Source: Paracoccus denitrificans (GTDB lineage Bacteria; Pseudomonadota; Alphaproteobacteria; Rhodobacterales; Rhodobacteraceae). From it: a stretch of 64,000 nucleotides of DNA. The notes beneath the pieces were generated by a model that was not told where the DNA came from, did no database searches, and saw only the letters and a program-made list of their open reading frames with translations. Made by a program: the position numbers and the translations under genes. Below, piece by piece: positions 1 to 10,104 of this stretch (its first letter is position 1; every line of letters starts with the position of its first letter). The DNA lies in contig VAFL01000011.1 of assembly GCA_005768755.1 (NCBI GenBank), positions 36,832 through 100,831 of the forward strand, read 5' to 3'.

Positions 1-255
1 ATAGGGGCGACGGCCAGGGTTGTCGACGAGATTTCAGGTACACTGACCAGCTGGATGTTGGGCACCGAAGGTGCAGCAGACCGTTTTGGGTCGACGCTTG
101 GCATTCAGAAGGGATCGTGGGCACGGGGGATGTTGTCTCAGCCGTTTACGTATTGGTCCCCGACACCTGTGATCCTGACCGCGGCGGGCGGGGAATTTGG
201 CACGGGAAAGGTAAGGTTGGCGGTCCATTGGCTGGAGCTGACATTGCCTAGCTGA
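1..255 (+). CDS. C-terminal end of a DUF2793-type phage/GTA protein (5' truncated)
   Basis: The frame is open from the first base to a TGA at 253-255 and gives 84 residues. The end of the protein, with a GSWARGM motif, a TYWSPTP motif and a final AVHWLELTLP stretch, resembles the C-terminus of DUF2793 proteins, which in Rhodobacterales lie just downstream of the gene transfer agent (GTA) structural cluster. cysE follows on the same strand after 53 bases. From memory, a cysE neighbour next to GTA genes is known in Rhodobacter capsulatus; I infer that a GTA or related prophage cluster lies to the left of the window. The start is outside, so length and full domain content cannot be judged. Confidence 0.6.
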   Translation: MGATARVVDEISGTLTSWMLGTEGAADRFGSTLGIQKGSWARGMLSQPFTYWSPTPVILTAAGGEFGTGKVRLAVHWLELTLPS

Positions 256-308
256 TGGGTTTTCTGCGCTGCGGCTTTAGTTTAGGCTGCGGCGCAAAGG
301 AGTCGCGC

Positions 309-1154
309 ATGAACAGTCCCGCGAAAGCCGAGATACTGACCGCCACGCCTTTGGGGGGGGCGGCGCTTTGGTCGCAGATTTGTGCCGAAGCGCGCGAGGC
401 GATTGCGCAGGAGCCGCTTTTGGGCGCGCTGATCCATGCCGGTCTTTTGCATCACCGCAATCTGCAATCGGCGCTGGCATATCGTTTTGCGATGAAGCTG
501 TGTTCCGGCGAAATGAGCGCTCAGTTGCTTCGCGAGATTGCCGATACGGCTTACTCCGCGCGGCCCGAGTTGGTGATGGCGGCCGAGGCTGATCTGCGCG
601 CTGTTTATGAACGCGATCCTGCCACGCACCGTCTGATGCAACCCTTCCTGTTCTTCAAGGGATTTCAAGCACTGCAAGCGTATCGCATCGGTCACTGGTT
701 ATGGACAGAAGGGCGGCGCGATATGGCATATTTCGTGCAAATGCGCTGTTCCGAAGCCTTCGGTGTTGATATCCATCCGGCCGCCCGAGTTGGCAAGGGC
801 GTCATGATGGATCATGCGCATTCGATCGTCATTGGAGAAACCGCTGTTGTCGGTGACAATGTCTCGATGCTGCATTCGGTGACGCTTGGCGGCACCGGAA
901 AGGCAGACGGCGACCGCCATCCGAAAATAGGTAATGGCGTTTTGATCGGGGCAGGGGCCAAGGTTCTGGGCAACATCTCAGTCGGGCGATGCAGCCGGAT
1001 CGCAGCCGGTTCAGTCGTCCTATCTGATGTTCCAGAGTGCAAGACGGTGGCCGGCGTACCTGCGCGGATTGTTGGTGACGCGGGATGTACAGATCCGGCA
1101 TTTGCCATGGATCATCTGATTGAAGTGACCGCAACTGATATTGACAACGCTTAA
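309..1154 (+). CDS. cysE: Serine O-acetyltransferase CysE
   Basis: Transfers an acetyl group from acetyl-CoA to L-serine to give O-acetylserine, the first step of cysteine synthesis in the cytoplasm. The 281-residue protein has the N-terminal helical SATase domain (about 15-120) and a left-handed beta-helix of hexapeptide repeats (about 150-255). The active-site DHA motif (D168-H169) and the GGTGK...GDRHPKI motif (H204) are present. An ATG at 255 would also be in frame, but the ATG at 309 has AAAGGAG eight bases upstream and gives the normal family length. The stop overlaps the stop of the convergent cobB gene by three bases. No cysteine regulatory signal is visible. Confidence 0.95.
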   Translation: MNSPAKAEILTATPLGGAALWSQICAEAREAIAQEPLLGALIHAGLLHHRNLQSALAYRFAMKLCSGEMSAQLLREIADTAYSARPELVMAAEADLRAVYERDPATHRLMQPFLFFKGFQALQAYRIGHWLWTEGRRDMAYFVQMRCSEAFGVDIHPAARVGKGVMMDHAHSIVIGETAVVGDNVSMLHSVTLGGTGKADGDRHPKIGNGVLIGAGAKVLGNISVGRCSRIAAGSVVLSDVPECKTVAGVPARIVGDAGCTDPAFAMDHLIEVTATDIDNA

Positions 1155-1828
1155 ATCAGCTCTGCAACCCATTCCGGTACTGTTCGTGTCGCCGGGCCGG
1201 CCAGATGGCGATGAAAATCACGGCTAATCGCGGAACGATCCAGATTGAGTTCAACACATTCTGCACTGCACTGGCGAGCATGCTTTGCAAAGCCCGCTGC
1301 AGGATAGACATTTCCAGAAGTACCTATAGCTGCAAAAATTTCTGTGCGGTCTAACGCAGCAAAGATTTCGTCCATCTGATACGGAATCTCGCCGAACCAG
1401 ACGATATCGGGTCGCACGGTCTCATGATTGCATTGCGGGCAATTCGAAGTAGTGCTGGTTACCGCCGGACTGGGCCAGCGATGGCCGCAGCTGGTACACA
1501 GCGCATTTGCCAGTGCACCATGCATGTGGATCACGTCTGTTGAGCCTGCGCGCTCATGAAGATCATCGACATTCTGGGTCACCAGTGTCAGTTCATGTCG
1601 TTTGGCAAGCTGGTGAATTGCCCGATGTGCAGCATTGGGCGCGGCAGCCGCCGCCGCGCTGCGACGCTCGTTGTAAAAGCGATGCACCAATGCCGGATTG
1701 CGCCGATAGCCATCCGGCGTCGCGACATCATCGATCCGGTGATCCTCCCAAAGTCCATCGGACGCGCGAAAGGTCCGTAGGCCGCTTTCCGCAGAAATTC
1801 CCGCCCCGGTCAGGACGACGATCCGCAT
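1151..1828 (-). CDS. cobB: NAD-dependent protein deacylase of the sirtuin family (CobB)
   Basis: Removes acyl groups from protein lysines using NAD. The 225 residues show the sirtuin NAD motif GAGIS (8-12), QNVD (85-88), catalytic His in HMHG (H103) and four zinc cysteines (111, 114, 130, 133). A Y52-x-x-R55 pair is the signature that in class III sirtuins (E. coli CobB, human SIRT5) allows desuccinylation as well as deacetylation. The frame extends upstream, but that part overlaps the preceding signal-peptide gene and is not sirtuin-like; the ATG at 1828 starts directly at the MRIVVLTGAG core. It sits one base after the stop of the upstream gene (TGAGATG), so translation is probably coupled. 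Confidence 0.93.
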   Translation of the reverse strand: MRIVVLTGAGISAESGLRTFRASDGLWEDHRIDDVATPDGYRRNPALVHRFYNERRSAAAAAAPNAAHRAIHQLAKRHELTLVTQNVDDLHERAGSTDVIHMHGALANALCTSCGHRWPSPAVTSTTSNCPQCNHETVRPDIVWFGEIPYQMDEIFAALDRTEIFAAIGTSGNVYPAAGFAKHARQCSAECVELNLDRSAISRDFHRHLAGPATRTVPEWVAELI

Positions 1829-1829
1829 C

Positions 1830-2129
1830 TCAGCGACAATAGGACTCTGCCGCAGCCGCATACGCCTTATAGCGTGACCAGAAGGCGTTGTCGGAATCCC
1901 GCTTCGACATCCGCACCACCTGGGCCTTATGGGGGTCAAGGAAGAACGATGCCGCCAGCCGCTGATCCGAGCGCGACAACATCTGGTTTGCCACTTGCTG
2001 CGCGCAACCGCACAAGGCAGGTTGGCGCGCACCACGTTCGGATCGCACGCAAGCGCTGTCAATCGGACCCGCCATTGCGAGCGGCGTTGTCAGCACGATC
2101 GCCGCTGCGGCGATGAGAATGCGGTTCAT
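1830..2129 (-). CDS. Small secreted cysteine-containing protein, conserved in Rhodobacterales, function unknown
   Basis: A 99-residue protein with a clear signal peptide (residues 1-20, cleavage after AMA) and a mature part with four cysteines, a CGCAQQVAN-type motif, an FFLDPHKAQ motif and a C-terminal SYC. I recall a family of this pattern in Rhodobacterales, sometimes labelled arginine transporter without good reason; its role is not known to me. The ATG at 2129 has a strong GAGGAG site eight bases upstream and begins the signal peptide. It is the first gene of a two-gene unit with cobB. Confidence 0.75.
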   Translation of the reverse strand: MNRILIAAAAIVLTTPLAMAGPIDSACVRSERGARQPALCGCAQQVANQMLSRSDQRLAASFFLDPHKAQVVRMSKRDSDNAFWSRYKAYAAAAESYCR

Positions 2130-2468
2130 CTCTGTCTCCTCGATTTTTTTGCCTGAGTTGCCTTGTCGGCATTCTTGGAGGCGGCTAAGCCAACCCCTGC
2201 TGGCCGAGGATAGCAAATTTAATCAGACCGCTCAATCACTGCGTGCGCCGAAGTGATCGGGTCAAGGCGGAAATGCGCCCCAATATGTTGTGTCAGGCTG
2301 GGGCGCTGTCAGAACCCGCGGACCGAATCACATCGACAGATGCCGGAAAGCGCTATCTTCAATTCTGACGCGGTTTGCTGGCTTGTTCGCTTGAGCGAGA
2401 CCATTTGCCTCCACAGCCACCCTTGTTCGCAGTTCGAAGCCGGTTGGGCTGATGCCAAGGCTGCACGA
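2130..2468. other. Intergenic region, no gene seen
   Basis: Lies between the stop of the adenine deaminase gene and the start of the small secreted protein gene, both on the minus strand. It must hold the promoter of the small gene and the 3' end of ade. I see no frame with coding character, no tRNA-like fold and no hairpin followed by a T-run. Confidence 0.4.
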
Positions 2469-4217
2469 CTATTCATGTGCTGCTTGGGATTGGTCGGTTG
2501 TCCGGACCAAATCCTCGATAACCTCGAAACGGTTGACGTCGACCAATCCGTGGTCAGTGATCTTAAGATGGGGGATGACGGGCAGGGCCAGAAAGGCAAG
2601 CTGCAGAAAAGGCTCATGCAGGACGATTCCCAATGCACGAGCGGCCTTTCTCAATGCGATCAGCGCATTATGAACGTGCTCAAACGGTTCATTGCTCATC
2701 AGCCCGCCCTGGGGGAGGGCCAGTTCGGCAGTGACACGTCCGTCCTTCACAACGACGAAGCCGCCGCCCATTTCGGCCAACCGCTCTGCCGCGCGCACCA
2801 TGTCGTCGTAGTCTATTCCGACAAGAACGATATTGTGATGGTCGTGGCAAACGGTGGAGCCTAGCGCGCCGGCTGTGATGCCAAAGCCGCGTACGAAGCC
2901 ATTCGCAATGTTGCCGTTCCTGCCGTGACGTTCCACGACCGAGATGCGGGCAAGGTCGCGGTGGGCATCTGGTTGACGGTCGCCATCGGTCGCGGAAATC
3001 TCCTCAGTCAGGTGGTCTGTCAGGATTCGGCCTGGTTGGAGGCCGATGATCGGTGTCTTGCCAGCGCCGGGCAGGCGGAAGCTGTCGGGCGAGAGCAGCG
3101 GCAGACGTACTGAATCCAGCCCCACCAATGAGCGCAATTCCCGTCCGGCAAATGCATCCTCATCAACAGCGATGCCGCCACAGATGACCTTTCGAATTGC
3201 GCAACTCTCCACGTCGTCCAGCACCACGATATCGGCGCGCTTGCCTGGTGCGATTTGGCCCCGATCTGTCAGGCCGAAGGCTTCGGCTGCCGAAAGGCTT
3301 GACACGCGGTAAACCGACAAGGGATCGCAGCCATGGCTGATCAACCGGCGGATCATGCCATCCAAATGGCCCTCCTCGGCGATATCCAGCGGGTTCCGGT
3401 CATCGGTACAGAGGCACATATAAGGTGCGGTCAGCGGCGTCAGAACTGGTGCCAGCGCATCCAGGTCCTTTGACACAGAACCCTCGCGGATCAGAATCCG
3501 CATCCCCTTCTGCAGCTTTTCGATCGCCTCGGCCGCACTGGTTGCCTCGTGTTCGGTGCGGATGCCGGCGGCAACATAGCCATTCAGGTCGCGCCCTGAC
3601 AACAGCGGTGCATGGCCGTCGATATGGCGGCCCTTGAAGGCGTTCAGCTTTTCCATACAGGCCGGATCGCGGGCCAGCACGCCGGGATAGTTCATGAACT
3701 CTGCCAGCCCGATCACCTTGGGATGATCGGCCAGCTTCAGCAAATCCGCCGTATCCAGCCTTGCTCCCGAGGTTTCCAGCGGCGAGGACGGCACGCAAGA
3801 GGACAGGTTTACCCGCAGATCCATCACCATGAAACGCGACGCAGCAAGGAAATGCCGGATCCCGTCGGCTCCGACGACATTGGCGATCTCGTGCGGATCG
3901 CAAATCGCGGTGGTCACCCCCATAGGGGTAACGCATCGGTCGAACTCGGAAGGTGAAACGCAGGAACTTTCGATATGCAAATGCGTGTCGATGAATCCTG
4001 GCACCAGCACTGTCCCTGCCACGTCTATTTCAGTCTTGCCGCGATATTCCTCGCCGATCCCCACAATAGTGTCGCCGCAAATTGCAACATCGCCTTGAAT
4101 GCGCGCGCCTGTGATCATGCACCAGACCTTGCCCCCTTTAAGGACCAGATCGGCGGGTTCCTCGCCCCGGCCTTGCGCGATGCGGCTTTCGATGGTGGAG
4201 CGGGGGCCGAGTGTCAT
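2469..4217 (-). CDS. ade: Adenine deaminase (amidohydrolase family)
   Basis: Hydrolyses adenine to hypoxanthine and ammonia in purine salvage. The 582-residue protein has an N-terminal composite domain, then the amidohydrolase barrel starting with GFIDTHLHIESS (metal ligands H79, H81), CDPHEIANV (107-114), AEFMNYPGV (172-180), GHAP (201-204) and TDDRNP (271-276), followed by the Ade-type C-terminal domain with HDHHNIV and MGGG motifs. This motif set is specific to bacterial Ade rather than to adenosine deaminase. The chosen ATG at 4217 has AAGGAG eight bases upstream; in-frame sequence further upstream is not family-like. It is divergent from the PycTM-like gene. Confidence 0.93.
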   Translation of the reverse strand: MTLGPRSTIESRIAQGRGEEPADLVLKGGKVWCMITGARIQGDVAICGDTIVGIGEEYRGKTEIDVAGTVLVPGFIDTHLHIESSCVSPSEFDRCVTPMGVTTAICDPHEIANVVGADGIRHFLAASRFMVMDLRVNLSSCVPSSPLETSGARLDTADLLKLADHPKVIGLAEFMNYPGVLARDPACMEKLNAFKGRHIDGHAPLLSGRDLNGYVAAGIRTEHEATSAAEAIEKLQKGMRILIREGSVSKDLDALAPVLTPLTAPYMCLCTDDRNPLDIAEEGHLDGMIRRLISHGCDPLSVYRVSSLSAAEAFGLTDRGQIAPGKRADIVVLDDVESCAIRKVICGGIAVDEDAFAGRELRSLVGLDSVRLPLLSPDSFRLPGAGKTPIIGLQPGRILTDHLTEEISATDGDRQPDAHRDLARISVVERHGRNGNIANGFVRGFGITAGALGSTVCHDHHNIVLVGIDYDDMVRAAERLAEMGGGFVVVKDGRVTAELALPQGGLMSNEPFEHVHNALIALRKAARALGIVLHEPFLQLAFLALPVIPHLKITDHGLVDVNRFEVIEDLVRTTDQSQAAHE

Positions 4218-4484
4218 GAGCTTCTCCTTGCTGCGGCGATGATCGGGCAGGGCGCGACCGGCGTAAAGCCCCGCAATATCTGAGCGATGAAATAATACGA
4301 AAATATTGGCAAATCCGTCGGTTACGGCCCGAAACGGAAGCACTCGTAGATGGTGGCCGGTTCAGCCAGACAGGCTCGCAATCCCCTCAGCCTTCGCGAA
4401 GCAGCGGTTTATTGCCGGGAGGGCGGTTGTAACGGATGTGTGACACGCCCGGAAACTCTCATCGTCCATATGGCGTTGCGATGA
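4218..4484. other. Divergent intergenic region between ade and the PycTM-like gene
   Basis: This 267-base stretch must carry the promoters of both divergent genes. It includes an AT-rich patch near 4283-4312, unusual for this GC-rich window, which could be a promoter for ade, but I cannot place a convincing -35/-10 pair. No small gene with a ribosome binding site is visible. Confidence 0.35.
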
Positions 4485-6206
4485 ATGGTTGTAGCAAGCG
4501 GGGGGCGGATGGCGTCGGACAGTGCGGAGAACGGGCGGGGCGGCGCTAGAGCCGAGAAGGATATGACCTCGGACGCGGCGGCAGAGAAAAAGGCTGCCAA
4601 GGCGGCAAAGAAGAAAGCTAGGAAAGAGCAGACCGCCACCGCCGATAAACCCGAGCAATTGGGGTCCGGCAAGGCGGTCGATACGCTTTTCCGTAACGCG
4701 ATTCGGGCCGAGCTGGACATCATCAATCTGGCCGCGATGAAGGCCAATATCATGATCTCGCTGAACGGCCTGATCATCTCGGCCCTGATGATCTCGGGCG
4801 CGTTCATCTTTGCCTCCTCACAGGTTTTCATCCTGCCGGCGCTGATCTTCATGCTGACGGCCGCCGGGTCGATCTTCTTTGCCCTGCTTGCTGCCTCGCC
4901 CGAACGTGCCGATGCCATGGCCGGCATTACCCGCTGGATCCGCGATGCTCTGCGGCGGCGCGCGGGTCGCAAGGACCTGCGCCGCTATATCGACGAAGCG
5001 CGCGCTCAAACGGCCGGATATGACGGGCTGAATTTGCTCATCTACGAAGACCGCGTGAGGCTGGAACCCGAGGAATACTGGCATCGCATGAAAGAGTTGC
5101 TGCGCGACCGCGATCAGGTCTATTTCCGCATGAGCGACCAGCTTTACTGGCTGGGCCAGATGGCCAGCCGCAAGTTCCGCATGCTCGATTTTTCCTATCG
5201 GATCTTCCGTTGGGGGCTGGTTGCCTCGGTGATCGCCTTCTTCGGGATGAAGTCCCTGTTCGGCCTGTTTCCTACCTTGTCGGGGCAGGGCGCGGTGCGG
5301 TTGACCAACCTAGGGATCAACGAATTCAATGACATATACGAACCATCTGCCGTGCAGCAACTGCCTGATGGCCGCATCATTGTGGTCGAGGACGAGGCCT
5401 CGCGGGCGATTTCGGTGATGCGGATGGGCGATGACGGTCGCCTGACCGAGGATGCGGCCGCAGATCAGAAATATACCCGCGCCTTCGGCCGGCAACTCAG
5501 CGATCTGGAGGGGCTGTCGATTGACGATCGCGAGAATATCTATGCGATCACCTCGCATTCGCTGACCGGCAAGGGCGAGCGCAAGCCAGACCGCGAACAG
5601 CTTGTCCGGTTCCGCGTCAGGGGCGCTCAGATCGGCGATATCGCCAGCGTCACCAATCTGCGCGACGCGATGATCAGCGATCAGGGCCTGCAGGAAGCTA
5701 TCACCAAGGCGGCGGGCGAGCCGGCCGATTTCACAGAGCTCAATATCGAGGGGCTCGCCTTCTACCGCGCCGCCGGCCAGTTGATGCTGGGCCTGCGCGA
5801 GCCGCGCCTTGCCGGGTTGTCGCTGATCGTGCCGATCGAGAATCCAAGCCAGATGTTCGATGGCGCCCCCCCCGATTTCGGCGAGCCGATTCTGCTGGAT
5901 CTGCAAGGCGGCGGCATTCGGGCGCTCAGCTATGATCCGGTGCTGGCCAGCTTCCTGATCGTCAATGAGATCGATTCCCATACCGGCGACCCGATGTCGC
6001 AATTGTGGCGATGGTCAGGCGAACGCGGCAGCCTGCCCGAGCCGGTCGCGCTGCCCGAGATCATCAACCTCAACAATGTCGAATCCATCGATTCGATCAC
6101 CATCCATGATGAGCCGCGCCTGCTGATCATGTCGGATGAGGGCGACCCGAAGAAAGATGAACCGGCCCGCTATATGCTGCTGGAATATGACCAGCTGTCA
6201 CATTGA
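4485..6206 (+). CDS. Membrane protein joining a Pycsar-effector-like (PycTM/DUF5706) module to a DUF3616-like propeller domain
   Basis: 573 residues. Residues 1-60 are a charged, Lys/Ala-rich tail. Residues 65-258 match the PycTM (DUF5706) effector pattern: a helix with FRNAIRAELD and MKANIMISLNG, two close membrane helices (about 92-112 and 115-137), a soluble segment with EEYWHRMKELLRDRDQVY and LGQMASRKFRMLDFSY, and a third helix (about 241-262). The remaining 310 residues have the DUF3616 pattern of repeated SDLEGLSID, TSHS, LNIEGLAF and QGGGIRALSYD motifs, predicted as a beta-propeller. With three helices the propeller would be periplasmic. No nucleotide cyclase is adjacent. The start is uncertain: ATG 4485, 4509 and 4563 are all in frame and none has an ideal ribosome site. 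Domain calls are from pattern memory. Confidence 0.75.
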   Translation: MVVASGGRMASDSAENGRGGARAEKDMTSDAAAEKKAAKAAKKKARKEQTATADKPEQLGSGKAVDTLFRNAIRAELDIINLAAMKANIMISLNGLIISALMISGAFIFASSQVFILPALIFMLTAAGSIFFALLAASPERADAMAGITRWIRDALRRRAGRKDLRRYIDEARAQTAGYDGLNLLIYEDRVRLEPEEYWHRMKELLRDRDQVYFRMSDQLYWLGQMASRKFRMLDFSYRIFRWGLVASVIAFFGMKSLFGLFPTLSGQGAVRLTNLGINEFNDIYEPSAVQQLPDGRIIVVEDEASRAISVMRMGDDGRLTEDAAADQKYTRAFGRQLSDLEGLSIDDRENIYAITSHSLTGKGERKPDREQLVRFRVRGAQIGDIASVTNLRDAMISDQGLQEAITKAAGEPADFTELNIEGLAFYRAAGQLMLGLREPRLAGLSLIVPIENPSQMFDGAPPDFGEPILLDLQGGGIRALSYDPVLASFLIVNEIDSHTGDPMSQLWRWSGERGSLPEPVALPEIINLNNVESIDSITIHDEPRLLIMSDEGDPKKDEPARYMLLEYDQLSH

Positions 6207-6351
6207 CGCAAGCCGGCAGGCGCGGATGAGCGGCCCTGCTCGTTGATCCCGCCGGCAGCGCCGCCGCGCCATTGACCGCGTGTGAAATTGATAGGCACCC
6301 GTCGCACGCGCCCCCTTCCAGCGGCATACGCTCCTCTGTATATGCGAGCGC

Positions 6352-8151
<1,800 letters not shown>

Positions 8152-8405
8152 CGCCACGTGGCGCCCGGCGCCGCATTCTTCCTTAGGCGCTTTGCCGGGG
8201 CCGTCCTGTCATGTGCTGAAAATGTCGCAGTTCTGAAAACGCGGCGTCAAATTCGGCCACCCCTGCGACTTTGGTGGCTAGGCCGGTTGAAACGCGGCGG
8301 TTAGCTGCTACCTAGCCCGCAGATTGAAGCATCCATCGAAAGATCTGGTGCACAGGAGATTTGACGGGCCGCGCCACGCGCGAGTCGATGGCGTTTGGGG
8401 CGGAC

Positions 8406-9518
8406 ATGGCATTCATTTCGGAAATTCACTACCAGAACAGCTATGCCAGCAATTCTGGACAGGAGGAATTCGTCGAGATCAGGGTCACTGCCGCTGAGCT
8501 GGCGCAGATGTCGGCGGGCGACACCACCCTTCAGGTCGCGTTTTATCAGGATAACGGTGCGTCGTCGCAGGTCGTGACGCTCGACCCGGACGATGCCGTC
8601 CGCGACCCGAACAGCGGCACCTACACCATCGTCGTGCCCCTGCCGATGAGCGCGCCGACCACTAACCCGCCCGGCGCCGGCGAGCCTGAGGCAGTCGCCC
8701 TGACCAGCACCGACAGCGACGGCACGACCGAAGTGATCAGGTTCGTGGAAATCGCGCCCTCGACGGGGACGATTACGGCAACGGATGGTCCGGCCGCAGG
8801 CACCTCGGCAGAGGTCATCGCTGCGTCGTCGGGGGGCCAAAGTGTCCAATACGACAAGAACGGCAACCGGATCGACGGCCCGGCCTCACCCAATCAGGCG
8901 ATCTGCTTCACCCTGGGAACCTTGATCGAGACCGAAAATGGCCCCGTGCCGATCGAGCATCTGAGACCCGGCCACCGTGTGCGGGTGCGCGACAATGACT
9001 TGCAGCCCATTCGATGGATCGGACGGCGCTGCCTCGATGCAATTGATCTGGCGGCCGCGCCGCACCTTCGCCCGATCCGCATATGCGCGGGCAGTCTGGG
9101 CGCTGGAACGCCCAGCCGGGATTTGACGGTCAGCCCTCAGCACCGAATCCTGGTGCGTTCCAAAATTGCGCAGCGCATGTTCGGCGCTGCCGAGGTTCTG
9201 GTCGCCGCAAAGCAGCTTTGTCAGATAGATGGCATCGACGTCGTGGATGACGCAGTCGAGGTCACCTATTTTCACATGCTGTTCGAGAAGCATGAAATCG
9301 TCTTCGCAAATGGCTGCGAGGCTGAAAGCCTGTTCATCGGGCCAGAGGCGCTGAAAAGCATCGGCAAGCTTGCAAGAAACGAGATATTCACCCTTTTTCC
9401 GCAGCTTCGCCAGGGCGATGTCCGCACGGCGCCGGCGCGTCCGCTGGTGCAGGGTCGCAAGGCCCGGCACATGGCCGGGCGGCATATCAAGAACGGTCGG
9501 ACCCTGATCGCTGACTGA
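8406..9518 (+). CDS. Hint-domain (Hedgehog/intein-like) protein with N-terminal Rhodobacterales-type domain
   Basis: 370 residues. The N-terminal part (1-160) starts MAFISEIHYQNSYA, a start shared by a family of Rhodobacterales Hint proteins, and is rich in Ser, Thr, Asp and Gly, as in secreted or surface proteins. The Hint domain starts at C167 (CFTLGTLIET) and has the PIEHLRPGHRV motif and the RDLTVSPQHRILV block typical of Hint self-processing folds. No intein C-terminal splice motif (HN followed by Cys/Ser/Thr) is visible, so splicing is unlikely; N-terminal self-cleavage is possible but unproven. Upstream in-frame TTG 8361 and ATG 8388 exist, but the ATG at 8406 fits the family start. 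No signal peptide is seen, so export may be by a type I route. Confidence 0.8.
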   Translation: MAFISEIHYQNSYASNSGQEEFVEIRVTAAELAQMSAGDTTLQVAFYQDNGASSQVVTLDPDDAVRDPNSGTYTIVVPLPMSAPTTNPPGAGEPEAVALTSTDSDGTTEVIRFVEIAPSTGTITATDGPAAGTSAEVIAASSGGQSVQYDKNGNRIDGPASPNQAICFTLGTLIETENGPVPIEHLRPGHRVRVRDNDLQPIRWIGRRCLDAIDLAAAPHLRPIRICAGSLGAGTPSRDLTVSPQHRILVRSKIAQRMFGAAEVLVAAKQLCQIDGIDVVDDAVEVTYFHMLFEKHEIVFANGCEAESLFIGPEALKSIGKLARNEIFTLFPQLRQGDVRTAPARPLVQGRKARHMAGRHIKNGRTLIAD

Positions 9519-9625
9519 CCTGCTTCCGCCTGCGTCTGGTCAGTTCGACTGCCGGTCTTTCGCAGACCCGCGCCAGTTCGCAACCCGCCAAGCGCAGCGG
9601 GTCACTGGACGCTCATGTGCCGCGA

Positions 9626-9805
9626 TCACCTTTTGCGGTTGTTTGTGGGAAACCACATCGACAGCCAGGCATCGAACCACATCCGCTGCCAGTCCTGCAT
9701 CATCTGGCTTTGGGCCTTGTGCATTTCTGACATGATCCGTCCCTGCGACGCGCCAGCGACGCTGTTGGCGGCCGAAAGCCAGGCACTCATCCAAGGATTC
9801 TTCAT
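9626..9805 (-). CDS. 59-residue Trp/Met-rich phasin-like small protein
   Basis: Starts MKNPWMSAWLSAANS and contains repeated Met, Gln, Trp residues with an amphipathic helix (MSEMHKAQSQMMQDW) and a basic end (NNRKR). This pattern is reminiscent of small phasin-like proteins found in Rhodobacterales, which coat polyhydroxyalkanoate granules or membranes, but the match is loose and from memory. A strong GGGGAGGT site lies 6 bases upstream of the ATG at 9805. It is convergent with the Hint gene and divergent from the ribosomal operon. Confidence 0.6.
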   Translation of the reverse strand: MKNPWMSAWLSAANSVAGASQGRIMSEMHKAQSQMMQDWQRMWFDAWLSMWFPTNNRKR

Positions 9806-9992
9806 CTGTGACCTCCCCCGAATTGATCTGACGTTTGAAAGTGGCAAAGCCAGCAATGCAGATACGCCCCCCAAGATCAACGATTCTGTACCGAAGCGTC
9901 TGGGGGCGGGCGCGAGTCTTTGCCTGCGTCTGGCCTTGGCCACGCCAATTGCCCTGGTTTGCGGCAAACGGCGTGATTGTCGCAGAAAACGC

Positions 9993-10021
9993 TTGTCAGC
10001 CGGGATAAAGGCGCATATAGG
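9993..10021 (+). promoter_or_regulatory. Candidate housekeeping promoter of the rpmC-rpmD ribosomal operon
   Basis: TTGTCA at 9993-9998, a 17-base spacer, and TATAGG at 10016-10021 form a good sigma-70-type pair. Transcription would start near 10028 and leave a leader of about 75 bases before rpmC. This is the only convincing promoter in the 299-base gap between the small minus-strand gene and rpmC. It supports the view that L29 onward is transcribed from its own promoter rather than from the S10 operon. Confidence 0.5.
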
Positions 10022-10042
10022 CACGGCTTCATCACGAAACTC

Positions 10043-10083
10043 CACCGGATAAAGGGTGGCCCGCAACGCGGGGCTCTCCGGTG
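10043..10083 (+). promoter_or_regulatory. Hairpin in the rpmC operon leader
   Basis: Arms CACCGG (10043-10048) and CCGGTG (10078-10083) enclose an inner stem CCCGC (10060-10064)/GCGGG (10068-10072). The structure ends 21 bases before the rpmC start. It could be a binding site for an autoregulatory ribosomal protein, but no known consensus was recognised. Confidence 0.35.
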
Positions 10084-10104
10084 ATGTTGAAAGGATTTAG
10101 GGGC

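Noticed and set aside
2253..2864. Plus-strand frame overlapping the 3' end of ade
   Set aside because: No ribosome site, and most of it lies opposite conserved Ade residues.
4485..6206. Full Pycsar defence operon
   Set aside because: Neither ade nor lepA, nor any other gene in this window, is a nucleotide cyclase, so only the effector-like module can be claimed.
8892..9518. Intein in the Hint protein
   Set aside because: There is no C-terminal His-Asn plus Cys/Ser/Thr junction and no recognisable host extein after the domain.
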